NCBI RefSeq assembly: GCF_029350975.1
Contig: NZ_JARKMR010000002.1
Span: 372,001 to 436,000, forward strand
Origin: Maribacter zhoushanensis
GTDB taxonomy: Bacteria; Bacteroidota; Bacteroidia; Flavobacteriales; Flavobacteriaceae
Length of the DNA: 64,000 nucleotides
Direction: 5' to 3'
Below, one piece after another: positions 46,990 through 54,571 of the stretch. Both the position numbers and the translations under genes were made by a program. Position 1 is the stretch's first letter. Each line of letters opens with the position of its first letter. The notes under the pieces were generated by a model. It was not told the origin of the DNA. It made no database searches and saw only the letters and a list, made by a program, of their open reading frames with translations.

Positions 46990-47259
46990 TTAGTAGTTCA
47001 CAAAAGCTTCATCTTTATAACACCAAAGCCATCTTTCATTAAGTTCTGCAGAACTAATTACTGGATGGCCCGTACTCTTATAATGTGCAGTAGCATGTTT
47101 GTTTTTAGAATCGTCACAACAAAGCGTTTTACCGCAATCTTGGCAAGTACGCAAATGTACCCATGTGTCACCTAATTTTACACACTCTTCACAAATATGC
47201 TTTGTAGCAGTTTTTAACTTGGATATTGCATTGATATGACTACAAGTTTTCTGCTGCAT
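46990..47259 (-). CDS. UBP-type zinc-finger protein
   Basis: The 89-residue protein consists of little more than a ZnF-UBP domain. Zinc ligands are in CSHINAI, HICEECVKLGDTWVHLRTCQDCGKTLCCDDS and KHATAHYKSTGHPVISS. Such domains in eukaryotes bind the ubiquitin C-terminus. In bacteria they often accompany thioredoxin-reductase-like proteins such as the one encoded 11 bases downstream, possibly as a partner subunit (inference). Confidence 0.85.
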   Translation of the reverse strand: MQQKTCSHINAISKLKTATKHICEECVKLGDTWVHLRTCQDCGKTLCCDDSKNKHATAHYKSTGHPVISSAELNERWLWCYKDEAFVNY

Positions 47260-47309
47260 AACTTTTTGGTGTTGTTAATCTGATTTTGATTATCAGTTAC
47301 TTAGGTAAA

Positions 47310-47783
47310 TTAACTTAAACTAGCTCGTAACATCCAAGCCATTTCTTCATGTTCTTGCAATAGACCTGTTAAAAAGTCTGCAGTTCCTACATCTTCTAAA
47401 TCATCTTCTATAGTTGGTATGATTTTTCTAATTTCTACTATTATGGTGTCATGGTCTGCTAATAAGACTTTCATATAGTTTAAGCTAGAATTATCACCTT
47501 CTATCTCTTCTGATAAATGTGTTAACTGCAAAAATTGCTTTAACGTACCGGGTGCATAATGACCTATTTTTCTAATACGTTCTGCAACACCGTCAACAAA
47601 TTCTTTGATAGTATTATAGTGGTCTTCAAAAAACACATGTTTGGTATGAAAATCGATACCTTCTAAATTCCAATGTGCTCTTAAGGTTTTTGTGTAGATT
47701 AAAAATTCGTCTGCCAATATTTTAGATAAATGCTCGGCAACTTTTGCTCTATTGTCTTCTGTAATTCCGATGTTTGTTTTCAT
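47310..47783 (-). CDS. dps: Dps-family ferritin-like DNA/iron protein
   Basis: The 157-residue protein has the Dps ferroxidase signature LRAHWNLEGIDFHTKHVFFEDHYN, followed by KEFVDGVAERIRKIG. The first His and the downstream Asp/Glu residues form the inter-subunit iron site. It should assemble into a 12-mer cage that stores iron with H2O2 and protects DNA. It has a short basic N-terminus only, so DNA binding is uncertain. The neighbouring flavoprotein and peroxide-related genes suggest an oxidative stress context. Confidence 0.92.
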   Translation of the reverse strand: MKTNIGITEDNRAKVAEHLSKILADEFLIYTKTLRAHWNLEGIDFHTKHVFFEDHYNTIKEFVDGVAERIRKIGHYAPGTLKQFLQLTHLSEEIEGDNSSLNYMKVLLADHDTIIVEIRKIIPTIEDDLEDVGTADFLTGLLQEHEEMAWMLRASLS

Positions 47784-47836
47784 TTTTTTATATTTAATAT
47801 GTTATTCTTTCGTTCTATAAATTTAAAGAAAGAATC

Positions 47837-47872
47837 ATAAAAAAGCGATTAACTTCAAGACAGTTAATCGCT
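47837..47872 (-). terminator. terminator of the Yellow/MRJP-like operon
   Basis: A perfect 11-bp stem AGCGATTAACT with its complement and a 7-base loop, followed by a T-run on the minus strand. Confidence 0.85.
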
Positions 47873-47929
47873 CATTTAATACTAGTTTTGACGCAATAGA
47901 GAAAACAATTTTAATTGATTATAAAATGA

Positions 47930-49036
47930 TTATCTAAAAGAAACACCTTCCACTACTGGTTTAAATCTGAAAATATAGAATGGTTTTGTAGATTGATCTT
48001 TACCCTCATTAAATGGAGCTCCTCTGTTTACTTGCGCTGCAGACACATACATATATCCATCTACATGGTTGTAACTTACACCATCTGGCCAGACCAATTT
48101 ATCATCTTTTATCATAGTGTGAACACTTCGGTCTTTTGCTAGAACTACAGCAACACTCTTCGTTTCCAAAGCCGTTAAATATAGATTGCCTTCTTTATCA
48201 ATAGACATTCCGCCATTGTTCGGTTTTTCTGAATAGGTTTCAATTTTGCTATCCAACAATGCCTCGGTCAAAGTCTCGTCTACAAGGTCTAATATTTTAA
48301 CTCGGTAAATTTTGGTGCCGTTTAAAGGACCGTAATAAATATATTCAAAATTAGCATCAGCAGTAATTCCGTCATTCCCAATCAATAAATCTTTACCGTT
48401 TACAGCCAAATGCTTTTCGTCAATTACCGTTGGTGTATTTTCTGGTAAGGTTGTACGTGTACCTTCTAAAACACGACGTGTTTTACCAGTTTTCATATCA
48501 ACAATAATAAAAGCTGCTTTGCTACCATCACCTCCATTGCCAATACCTTCATCTGCTATAATAAAATAACCGTTTTTGGTATCTACCACCATATCATTAG
48601 GTTGTGAGATTGCTGGCACTACTGATTTTGGTAAATAATAAATACGTTCTAATGAATTAGTTTGAGTGTTCCAGCCCACTATTTTTGGTGTTACGTTATC
48701 ACGTTGTGCCATGTCTAGCATCCAGATAATTCCGTTTTCATCATTACGAATACCTAGAACATTGCTCAAATAATTATCATCCGTAGCTCTTGGCGTATTC
48801 CATTCCAAATTTGGAAACGGTGTGGTTGTACTTGTTTTTTTATCAAACTTGACCACTCTAATTTCTGGACCAAAAAATGGATGATGACTGTATACCAAAT
48901 CGCCATCATTGGTGAAAGCAATATTCCCCACAGCTTGATCTACAGTAGCAAAAACTTCTGCTTTGGCTAACGTTTTCTGCGCATTTGCAGTCATAACAGA
49001 GAGTAGTATACTTAGTGAAATTAGTTGTTTTTTCAT
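47930..49036 (-). CDS. Yellow/MRJP-family exported protein (L-dopachrome tautomerase-related)
   Basis: The 368-residue protein has a signal peptide (QLISLSILLSVMTANA, then QKTLAK). A six-bladed propeller follows with family hallmarks: YLSNVLGIRNDENGIIWMLD, NDMVVDTKNGYFIIADEG, YIYYGPLNGTKIYRV and MSIDKEGNLYLTALE. Relatives include insect Yellow and major royal jelly proteins. The bacterial function is unknown, possibly a lactonase-type or ligand-binding role. The cupin gene ends one base before its start. A second member is encoded at 53334. Confidence 0.82.
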   Translation of the reverse strand: MKKQLISLSILLSVMTANAQKTLAKAEVFATVDQAVGNIAFTNDGDLVYSHHPFFGPEIRVVKFDKKTSTTTPFPNLEWNTPRATDDNYLSNVLGIRNDENGIIWMLDMAQRDNVTPKIVGWNTQTNSLERIYYLPKSVVPAISQPNDMVVDTKNGYFIIADEGIGNGGDGSKAAFIIVDMKTGKTRRVLEGTRTTLPENTPTVIDEKHLAVNGKDLLIGNDGITADANFEYIYYGPLNGTKIYRVKILDLVDETLTEALLDSKIETYSEKPNNGGMSIDKEGNLYLTALETKSVAVVLAKDRSVHTMIKDDKLVWPDGVSYNHVDGYMYVSAAQVNRGAPFNEGKDQSTKPFYIFRFKPVVEGVSFR

Positions 49037-49037
49037 G

Positions 49038-49505
49038 TTATTCGCTTTTCTTCAAATAATCAGGCAACTCTTTAGAAAGCCAATCTTGACGAACAGGAAC
49101 ATGAACATCTAAATCCACCGTTTTTTCTAAAGCCCAAAATTCATGAGGTATGTTCTCTGGGAATACAATTACCTCTCCACCAGAAACAATAACAAACTTT
49201 TCTTTGCCGTCTATAATAGTCTTAATTTTAACCTTACCGGACATGATATAGGTAATCTGCTCGTTTGGATGCTTGTGCCATGGAATATGTGCCCCTTTTT
49301 CCAAATTGAAAATAGTCATTTGACCTTTTTCTCCATGAAACCATTTACGCTGAATACCTTTGCCAATAGTTTCTGATTCCATTTCATCAAAATTGAAATG
49401 CTGCACTTTTGAAGTCGCCACGGAATCAATCGTATTTACCTGTGCATTTGCCGAAGTACCAGCAAAAATTGCTGCTATAAGAAATATTTTAAGTGTAGTT
49501 TTCAT
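49038..49505 (-). CDS. exported cupin-domain protein
   Basis: The 155-residue protein has a signal peptide (TTLKIFLIAAIFAGTSANA) and one cupin barrel. The metal ligands fit GAHIPWHKHPNEQITYIMSG (His, His, Glu/Gln) and FPENIPHEFWALE (His). It sits in the periplasm and could be a dioxygenase, an isomerase or a sensor. One base separates it from the Yellow/MRJP-like gene, so the two proteins likely act on the same compound outside the cytoplasm. Confidence 0.8.
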   Translation of the reverse strand: MKTTLKIFLIAAIFAGTSANAQVNTIDSVATSKVQHFNFDEMESETIGKGIQRKWFHGEKGQMTIFNLEKGAHIPWHKHPNEQITYIMSGKVKIKTIIDGKEKFVIVSGGEVIVFPENIPHEFWALEKTVDLDVHVPVRQDWLSKELPDYLKKSE

Positions 49506-49535
49506 TTTCTATTTAAATTATTGTACTCATTGCGT

Positions 49536-50543
49536 CTAAAATCCTTCTAAAACAATTTTACCTTTTGCTTTTCCTGTCTCTAAGAAAGCATGGGCTTTAC
49601 GCATATTCTCTGAGTTAATGGTTCCAAAGTTTTCTCCTAAAGTGGTTTTAATAGTTCCGTTGTCTATCAATTTAGAAACCTCATTTAAGATGTTGTGCTG
49701 CTCAATCATATCTTCCGTCTGGAACATAGAACGAGTGAACATCAATTCAATATGAGTAGACACAGCCTTACCTTTAAAAGGCATGACATTAAATGACTTA
49801 GGGTCATCAATAAAACCAAATTTACCTTGTGGTTTTATCACTTTTACAATCTCGTCTGCATGCTGCTCGGTAGCATTTAAACTCACAATATAATCAGGAG
49901 CAAGTAGCTTATATTTTTCAAATTCCTCACTCAATTTATTTCTGTGGTTAATAACCGAGTCTGCACCCAATTCTTTTAACCAATCTGTAGTTTCTTCACG
50001 GGAAGCCGTTCCTATAATGTTCAGTTTTGTAAGCTTCTTGGCTAATTGTACTAAAATAGAACCAACACCACCTGCAGCACCAATTACTAGAATAGATTTA
50101 CTGGCATCATAAGTTGCAACTTCTAATCTATCAAACAACATTTCCCAAGCCGTAAGAGAAGTTAATGGTAAAGCCGCAGCTTCAGCATAAGATAAGCTAG
50201 ATGGTTTCTTGCCCACAATACGCTCATCTACCACTTGATACTGAGCATAACTTCCTTGTCTCGTGAAATCGCCCGCATACCAAACTTCGTCACCAACCTT
50301 AAACAACGTAACATCTTCTCCAACTTCTTTTACAATCCCAGTAGCATCCCAACCAATAATTTTCCAATCATCGCCTTCAACAGGCATACCTGCTCTTACT
50401 TTATAATCTGCCGGGTTTACGGAAATGGCTTTTATCTCAACTAGAATATCTCTTCCTTTTGCTTTGGGAGTATCTATTTCGATGTCTTGAAGAGATTTTA
50501 CATCCTCTATTGGGAGGTTCTCCTTGTATCCTATTGCTTTCAT
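49536..50543 (-). CDS. MDR-family zinc-type alcohol dehydrogenase / quinone reductase
   Basis: The 335-residue protein has the GroES-like domain (VEIKAISVNPADYKVRAG, WDATGIVKEVGEDV). The Rossmann domain contains SILVIGAAGGVGSILVQLAKKL. The end is KAHAFLETGKAKGKIVLEGF. The zinc-binding Cys ligands of classical alcohol dehydrogenases are absent, so it is more likely a quinone or enone reductase using NADPH. It lies between the nitroreductase gene (15 bases away) and the cupin gene (30 bases away) on the same strand. Confidence 0.85.
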   Translation of the reverse strand: MKAIGYKENLPIEDVKSLQDIEIDTPKAKGRDILVEIKAISVNPADYKVRAGMPVEGDDWKIIGWDATGIVKEVGEDVTLFKVGDEVWYAGDFTRQGSYAQYQVVDERIVGKKPSSLSYAEAAALPLTSLTAWEMLFDRLEVATYDASKSILVIGAAGGVGSILVQLAKKLTKLNIIGTASREETTDWLKELGADSVINHRNKLSEEFEKYKLLAPDYIVSLNATEQHADEIVKVIKPQGKFGFIDDPKSFNVMPFKGKAVSTHIELMFTRSMFQTEDMIEQHNILNEVSKLIDNGTIKTTLGENFGTINSENMRKAHAFLETGKAKGKIVLEGF

Positions 50544-50558
50544 ATTAGCTTCGTGTTA

Positions 50559-51218
50559 TTATATTAACGTGAAAATTTCACTTTCTGGTAATCTAGATTT
50601 AGGAGTTTTTTCAGTTGAATTAAAATCAGATTCAGCTCTATATCCTAAAGAAACAGCTACTAAAGAAGTGTATCCTTTTTCTCTTAAACCGAATTCTTCA
50701 TCCAAAGCTTTTACATCAATACCTTCCATTGGTGTAGCATCAATTCCTAAACTTGCAACTCCCAATAAAAAGTTTCCAATGTTAAGATATACTTGCTTTT
50801 CCATCCAGTGTTGTAAGTCTTTTAAATCGTATTTATGAATACCTGTAAAAGCTTTTACAGCACCTAAAAATCCGTTTTTAATATCTTGGTTAGGGAATCT
50901 ACCGCTTTCATCTTCTGTATCTGCAATATGCTGATAGTAGGTATCATCTGCATCAATTTTTGAACAAAATAAAACAACAGCTGAAGCATTAGTTACTTTT
51001 GGCTCGTTAAAACTAAAAAAACCTTGAGTCCCCTTAGCAATGCGTGCTTTACCTTCTGTAGTTTCAGCAACTATAAAATGCCAAGGTTGTAGGTTTACAC
51101 TTGAAGGACTCATTCTTAACAAGTTTTTGACTTCTGCCATATCTGCATCAGAAATTTTCTTGGTGGTGTCGTATTCCTTTGTTGTGTATCTCCAGTTTAA
51201 TGTTTCGTGTAAATTCAT
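50559..51218 (-). CDS. NAD(P)H-dependent nitroreductase family protein
   Basis: The 219-residue protein starts NLHETLNWRYTTKEYDTTKK and has MSPSSVNLQPWHFIVAET for FMN binding. GVASLGIDATPMEGIDVKALDE and REKGYTSLVAVSLGYRAESD lie near the end. It is an NfsB-like cytoplasmic FMN reductase of quinones or nitro compounds. It heads the minus-strand run nitroreductase, MDR reductase, cupin, Yellow-like protein. The promoter lies at 51257-51264 within an inverted repeat. Confidence 0.88.
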   Translation of the reverse strand: MNLHETLNWRYTTKEYDTTKKISDADMAEVKNLLRMSPSSVNLQPWHFIVAETTEGKARIAKGTQGFFSFNEPKVTNASAVVLFCSKIDADDTYYQHIADTEDESGRFPNQDIKNGFLGAVKAFTGIHKYDLKDLQHWMEKQVYLNIGNFLLGVASLGIDATPMEGIDVKALDEEFGLREKGYTSLVAVSLGYRAESDFNSTEKTPKSRLPESEIFTLI

Positions 51219-51243
51219 TTTTATATGTTTTAATAAGGTTAAT

Positions 51244-51270
51244 CCTATTTATATGGCAAAGGTAAATAGG
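51244..51270 (-). promoter_or_regulatory. promoter with flanking inverted repeat, nitroreductase operon
   Basis: TACCTTTG (minus strand, 51257-51264) lies within CCTATTT (51244-51250) and AAATAGG (51264-51270), an inverted repeat with a 13-base spacer placed where a regulator could cover the promoter. Confidence 0.4.
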
Positions 51271-51428
51271 AAATAAAGTTTTTATAATGTATAAAAAAAG
51301 GAGAAGAAGGTATAAATAGAGGTTTTATAGAGGTGAAATCTTAATTTTAAGCCAAAAAGCACTTGATTCAATTCATTTTATTGAATTAAACTATAATAAT
51401 TTATAGGGAAACCTTTATTAATACAAAG

Positions 51429-51728
51429 TTAGTTGGTCAGTTCTGTCATTTTAAACAAAGTGACATCAACTAACTTCTCTTCGGTTGCAGCCTTATATTC
51501 AGCAATATGTTTACTTTGAGAATGTTTTTGAAGTAATTCTTGACTAACCCATTTCTCATGGAATAAGAATAAATTTGGGTTAGAATTATCTTGATGTAGG
51601 TCATATGAAATATTACCCTCTTCACCTCTAGTAGGACCAACAAGTTTTAGTAATTCCGCTTTTACATCTTCACTATATTCTTCTTTTGCTAAAATATGCA
51701 CGACTACCGTTAAATAAGATTTTTTCAT
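51429..51728 (-). CDS. antibiotic-biosynthesis-monooxygenase (ABM) domain protein, quinol monooxygenase-like
   Basis: The 99-residue protein has the small ferredoxin-like ABM fold: YLTVVVHILAKEEYSEDVKAEL, GNISYDLHQDNSNPNLFLFHEKW and LLQKHSQSKHIAEY. The YgiN-like group oxidises quinols without a cofactor. No operon partner is closer than 66 bases (AlkB, upstream on this strand). Confidence 0.82.
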   Translation of the reverse strand: MKKSYLTVVVHILAKEEYSEDVKAELLKLVGPTRGEEGNISYDLHQDNSNPNLFLFHEKWVSQELLQKHSQSKHIAEYKAATEEKLVDVTLFKMTELTN

Positions 51729-51794
51729 AGGATATTACTTAAGTTTAATTTGCTAAAAGTATACAATCAAAACGTAATGTATGTAAATATAAGG

Positions 51795-52424
51795 TTAGTT
51801 GATCCACCGAAACGTAAGATTAATTCTTGGATGAATCTGTTTTTTTGTTTTTGGTATTTTATGTTTCCAGTTATCTTGAGTAGCACCTTTCATTAGAAGT
51901 AGGCTTCCGTGAGCTAAAGGAATAGCTACACGTTTTAAATCTTTACGGGTAGTATGTTTTAATCGAAAAGGTCTGGTCTCTCCAAAAGTTACCGATGCAA
52001 TAACTGTGTTTTTACGTTGGTCTCCTTTATAGTCTTGGTGCCAATCTACACTGTCTTTGCCATCTCTATAATAATTAAGCAAACAACGTGTAAATTTTAC
52101 ATTGACCTCCTTCTCTATTCGCTCTTTAATAAAAAGTAAATCAGCATTCCATAAATGCATTGTACTTTTTGTATTCGTGTATTTAATATCCTTGGTAACA
52201 TCTCCATACCAAGCTGTTAATCTAGGGTAGTCTACATCTTTTCCATGAATGGTAATTTGCTCTTGCTGCCATGGAGTGTTTTGTAATAGGCTATTATACA
52301 GCTTATTGCTTTCTTCTAAACTGAAGAAATTCTCGAATAAAGTAACATCAGCTCCTGGTAAATCAAATTCTATTTTACGGACTTCGTTTGTTGAAAATAA
52401 GTCCGCCTGATTAAATAAATCCAT
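51795..52424 (-). CDS. alkB: AlkB-type 2OG-Fe(II) DNA/RNA demethylase
   Basis: The 209-residue protein has the substrate segment PRLTAWYGD, the iron ligands in VDWHQDYKGD (HxD), a His near PLAHGSLLLMKGATQDNWKH, and the 2OG-binding RINLTFRWIN at the C-terminus. These match the bacterial ALKBH2/3-like group. It repairs alkylated bases by oxidative demethylation. The start at 52424 is preceded by AGGAGG at an 8-base distance, a strong Shine-Dalgarno that is rare in this phylum. Confidence 0.92.
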   Translation of the reverse strand: MDLFNQADLFSTNEVRKIEFDLPGADVTLFENFFSLEESNKLYNSLLQNTPWQQEQITIHGKDVDYPRLTAWYGDVTKDIKYTNTKSTMHLWNADLLFIKERIEKEVNVKFTRCLLNYYRDGKDSVDWHQDYKGDQRKNTVIASVTFGETRPFRLKHTTRKDLKRVAIPLAHGSLLLMKGATQDNWKHKIPKTKKQIHPRINLTFRWIN

Positions 52425-52432
52425 TTGTTATT

Positions 52433-52438
52433 CCTCCT
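52433..52438 (-). promoter_or_regulatory. strong Shine-Dalgarno sequence before alkB
   Basis: AGGAGG on the minus strand, 8 bases upstream of the ATG. It stands out because nearly all other starts in the window have only A-rich leaders. Confidence 0.55.
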
Positions 52439-52499
52439 CTTTATGTTGTACTAGTTCGTCGGAAATTCAGCCCTAAACTTACCTAAAAGCAAATGCTAA

Positions 52500-53276
52500 T
52501 TAAGATTGATTTTGCAACCAGTTATTGGTCACTTTGTCAATATCTTTTCCTTCACGAGAAACCTGATAATCTAGTGCTGCAATAATATCATTTGTAAAAT
52601 GTAAACCATCTAGTTTTTTCAATTGCGCATCGGTAAATAAATCCTTTTTATCTTCACGAAGTAATAAAACCGCTTTGTCTACAATACCTAATAATCCTTT
52701 AGGTTCTTTTAACTCTCTAATGTTGTATTTATAATGTAGAAATTGTGGTTTCCAAAGAGGTACCACCATCCATTGTTTATGGGCAACTGCATTTTCAAAA
52801 GCGCTAAAACAATCGTCTTCTGTACCTGTGTGAAATTTATAACCCGCAGCATTTAATCCATAGGCTTCCATCATTTCAATAGAAAAACGGGTTATTCCTG
52901 CTCCAGAGTTTATACCTTGAATATCCTTTTTCATTTTAGAAACTACCTCTGGCTCTAGTAAATCTGAAACCTCAGTTATTTCTTCAGATATATAATTTGG
53001 AACTCCCCAAAGCGCATACGGTTTGTAGTGCAAACCCAATTCTAGCAACGGAACTTCCTTCTCTACATCACTTTTGTAAATACCGTGACTAGATGGCAAC
53101 CAAGCCGAAGCTAACATATCTACTTGTCCAGATTTTAATCGCTCAAAATTCTCTCGATGTGGTGCATATTCGCGTTCCACATTAAAACCCATTTCTAATA
53201 ACGTATTAGCAACCAAAGAAGCTGCAATACGGTGAAAAGATAAATTGGTAACCCCTATTTTTAGTATTGTTTTCAT
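52500..53276 (-). CDS. OpuAC-type glycine-betaine-binding protein without an export signal
   Basis: The ATG at 53276 gives 258 residues starting MKTILKIGVTNLSFHRIAAS. An ATG four codons upstream is possible. The body is the periplasmic binding fold of OpuAC/ProX proteins (ERLKSGQVDMLASAWLPSSHG, YALWGVPNYI, GAGITRFSIEMMEAYGLN, KQWMVVPLWKPQFLHYKYN). Yet it has no signal peptide or lipobox, and no permease or ATPase gene lies nearby. It may act in the cytoplasm as a ligand sensor or storage protein. It follows a terminator and so has its own transcript or relies on read-through. Confidence 0.78.
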   Translation of the reverse strand: MKTILKIGVTNLSFHRIAASLVANTLLEMGFNVEREYAPHRENFERLKSGQVDMLASAWLPSSHGIYKSDVEKEVPLLELGLHYKPYALWGVPNYISEEITEVSDLLEPEVVSKMKKDIQGINSGAGITRFSIEMMEAYGLNAAGYKFHTGTEDDCFSAFENAVAHKQWMVVPLWKPQFLHYKYNIRELKEPKGLLGIVDKAVLLLREDKKDLFTDAQLKKLDGLHFTNDIIAALDYQVSREGKDIDKVTNNWLQNQS

Positions 53277-53285
53277 AATTATACA

Positions 53286-53318
53286 CATTAAAAAAGCGCA
53301 CCTTTAAAAGATGCGCTT
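53286..53318 (-). terminator. terminator of the second Yellow/MRJP-like gene
   Basis: On the minus strand AAGCGCA pairs with TGCGCTT with further pairing of CTTT/AAAG inside, followed by six T. It ends just before the OpuAC-like start. Confidence 0.8.
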
Positions 53319-53333
53319 GTACATTGGGGGAAT

Positions 53334-54383
53334 TTACTTTACCAATTCAGTTTTGATTACTAAATAAGGTCCAACACTTTCTTCTTTACCATTGTTTAGG
53401 GCAGCAGTTCTATTTAACTGATCAACTGTTCCGTAAAGGAATCCGTCATTTGCTACATACAAACCATCAGGCCAGGTTTGTCCTTCAGGGATTTTAGCCA
53501 AAGTTTTGTACTCATTTTTTGTTGATAATCCTATTTCACCATCCACAACATTAGTTACATAAACGTTCCCGTTTGCATCAACTTCCATTCCGTCAGAAAA
53601 TGATTTTACTCCGAATTTCTCAATAGTGCTCAATAATTTTTCATCCGATTCAAAGCTACTTGCGGGTGCTCTGTACATTGTTTTACTGTGTAATGCTCCG
53701 TAATATACCCAATCATTATGTGGGTCAATAGCTATTGGGTTTAATGCGAATCCGCCTTCAATTTCTGGCATCATTGATACGTGACTTTGTGCCATTCTTT
53801 TTGCTTCTCCATTTTCGGTATTAATAACGATAAAAGCAGGCTCAGGAGCACTTTTTAAATCGCCTTGAGTCATATCTGCAATAATGACACGATTGTGTTT
53901 TTCGTCAATTACAAAATCTTGTAAAAAGCTAGCAGGTTTTACAACAGCATCAGGAATAGCAATGGTTTTTACTATTTTTTCATTTTTAGTATCCCAAATC
54001 ACAAATTGCTTGGTTCCCATATCTAACATCCAAAGATTGTCTTTACTGTCTGCTCTAATTCCTATAACAGCTTTGAAAATAGAATTTTCACCCGTTGCAT
54101 ATTCGGCATTTGGGTAAGCTACATTTTCGCCATTTTTATTCAGTTCAAAAACTTTAGTTGTTGGTGATACTAAAGGATTCATAGTAACAAATAATCTTTC
54201 GTTACTTGTAAGCGCTAAATTACCAGGTCTAATATCTTGACTTGAAAATACGGTTTCTACTGTTTTAATTTCTTTTGAAACCATTTCTATTGCATCTTCT
54301 TTATATGCTTGTTTTTTCTCATTTGCAGATTTACACATCACTAATACAGATGCCAATACCGATACTAATAGTAGTCTTTTCAT
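53334..54383 (-). CDS. Yellow/MRJP-family lipoprotein
   Basis: The ATG at 54383 gives 349 residues with a lipoprotein signal (RLLLVSVLASVLVMC then KSANEKKQ). The upstream in-frame ATG at 54410 would bury the signal. Propeller blades match the exported relative at 47930: FKAVIGIRADSKDNLWMLD, FVIDEKHNRVIIADMTQGD, WVYYGALHSKTMYRA and MEVDANGNVYVTNVVDGE. Two members 5 kb apart with different localisation signals suggest related but not identical roles. It is divergent from the AraC gene, which may control it. Confidence 0.82.
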   Translation of the reverse strand: MKRLLLVSVLASVLVMCKSANEKKQAYKEDAIEMVSKEIKTVETVFSSQDIRPGNLALTSNERLFVTMNPLVSPTTKVFELNKNGENVAYPNAEYATGENSIFKAVIGIRADSKDNLWMLDMGTKQFVIWDTKNEKIVKTIAIPDAVVKPASFLQDFVIDEKHNRVIIADMTQGDLKSAPEPAFIVINTENGEAKRMAQSHVSMMPEIEGGFALNPIAIDPHNDWVYYGALHSKTMYRAPASSFESDEKLLSTIEKFGVKSFSDGMEVDANGNVYVTNVVDGEIGLSTKNEYKTLAKIPEGQTWPDGLYVANDGFLYGTVDQLNRTAALNNGKEESVGPYLVIKTELVK

Positions 54384-54429
54384 TTCTTTATTTTTTAAGT
54401 TTAGATTCATTTAAATATTTAATACAAGG

Positions 54430-54437
54430 CAAAATTA
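54430..54437 (-). promoter_or_regulatory. candidate -7 element of the Yellow/MRJP-like lipoprotein gene
   Basis: TAATTTTG on the minus strand, in the divergent region shared with the AraC promoter. Confidence 0.45.
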
Positions 54438-54516
54438 CCCTAGGTAACGTGCTTTAATGATGTACGTAAATTGGTAATTAGTGTATAAATAAAGGTTAAT
54501 GAGTTGGTGAATTAGT

Positions 54517-54544
54517 TTGAAACCTATTTTTTAACCTAAATTTG
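54517..54544 (+). promoter_or_regulatory. promoter of the second AraC regulator
   Basis: TTG (54517-54519), 17 bases, then TAAATTTG (54537-54544). The position shows that the TTG codon at 54542 cannot be the start and supports ATG 54572. Confidence 0.55.
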
Positions 54545-54571
54545 TCCTATTATTCCATAAATACCATTAAA

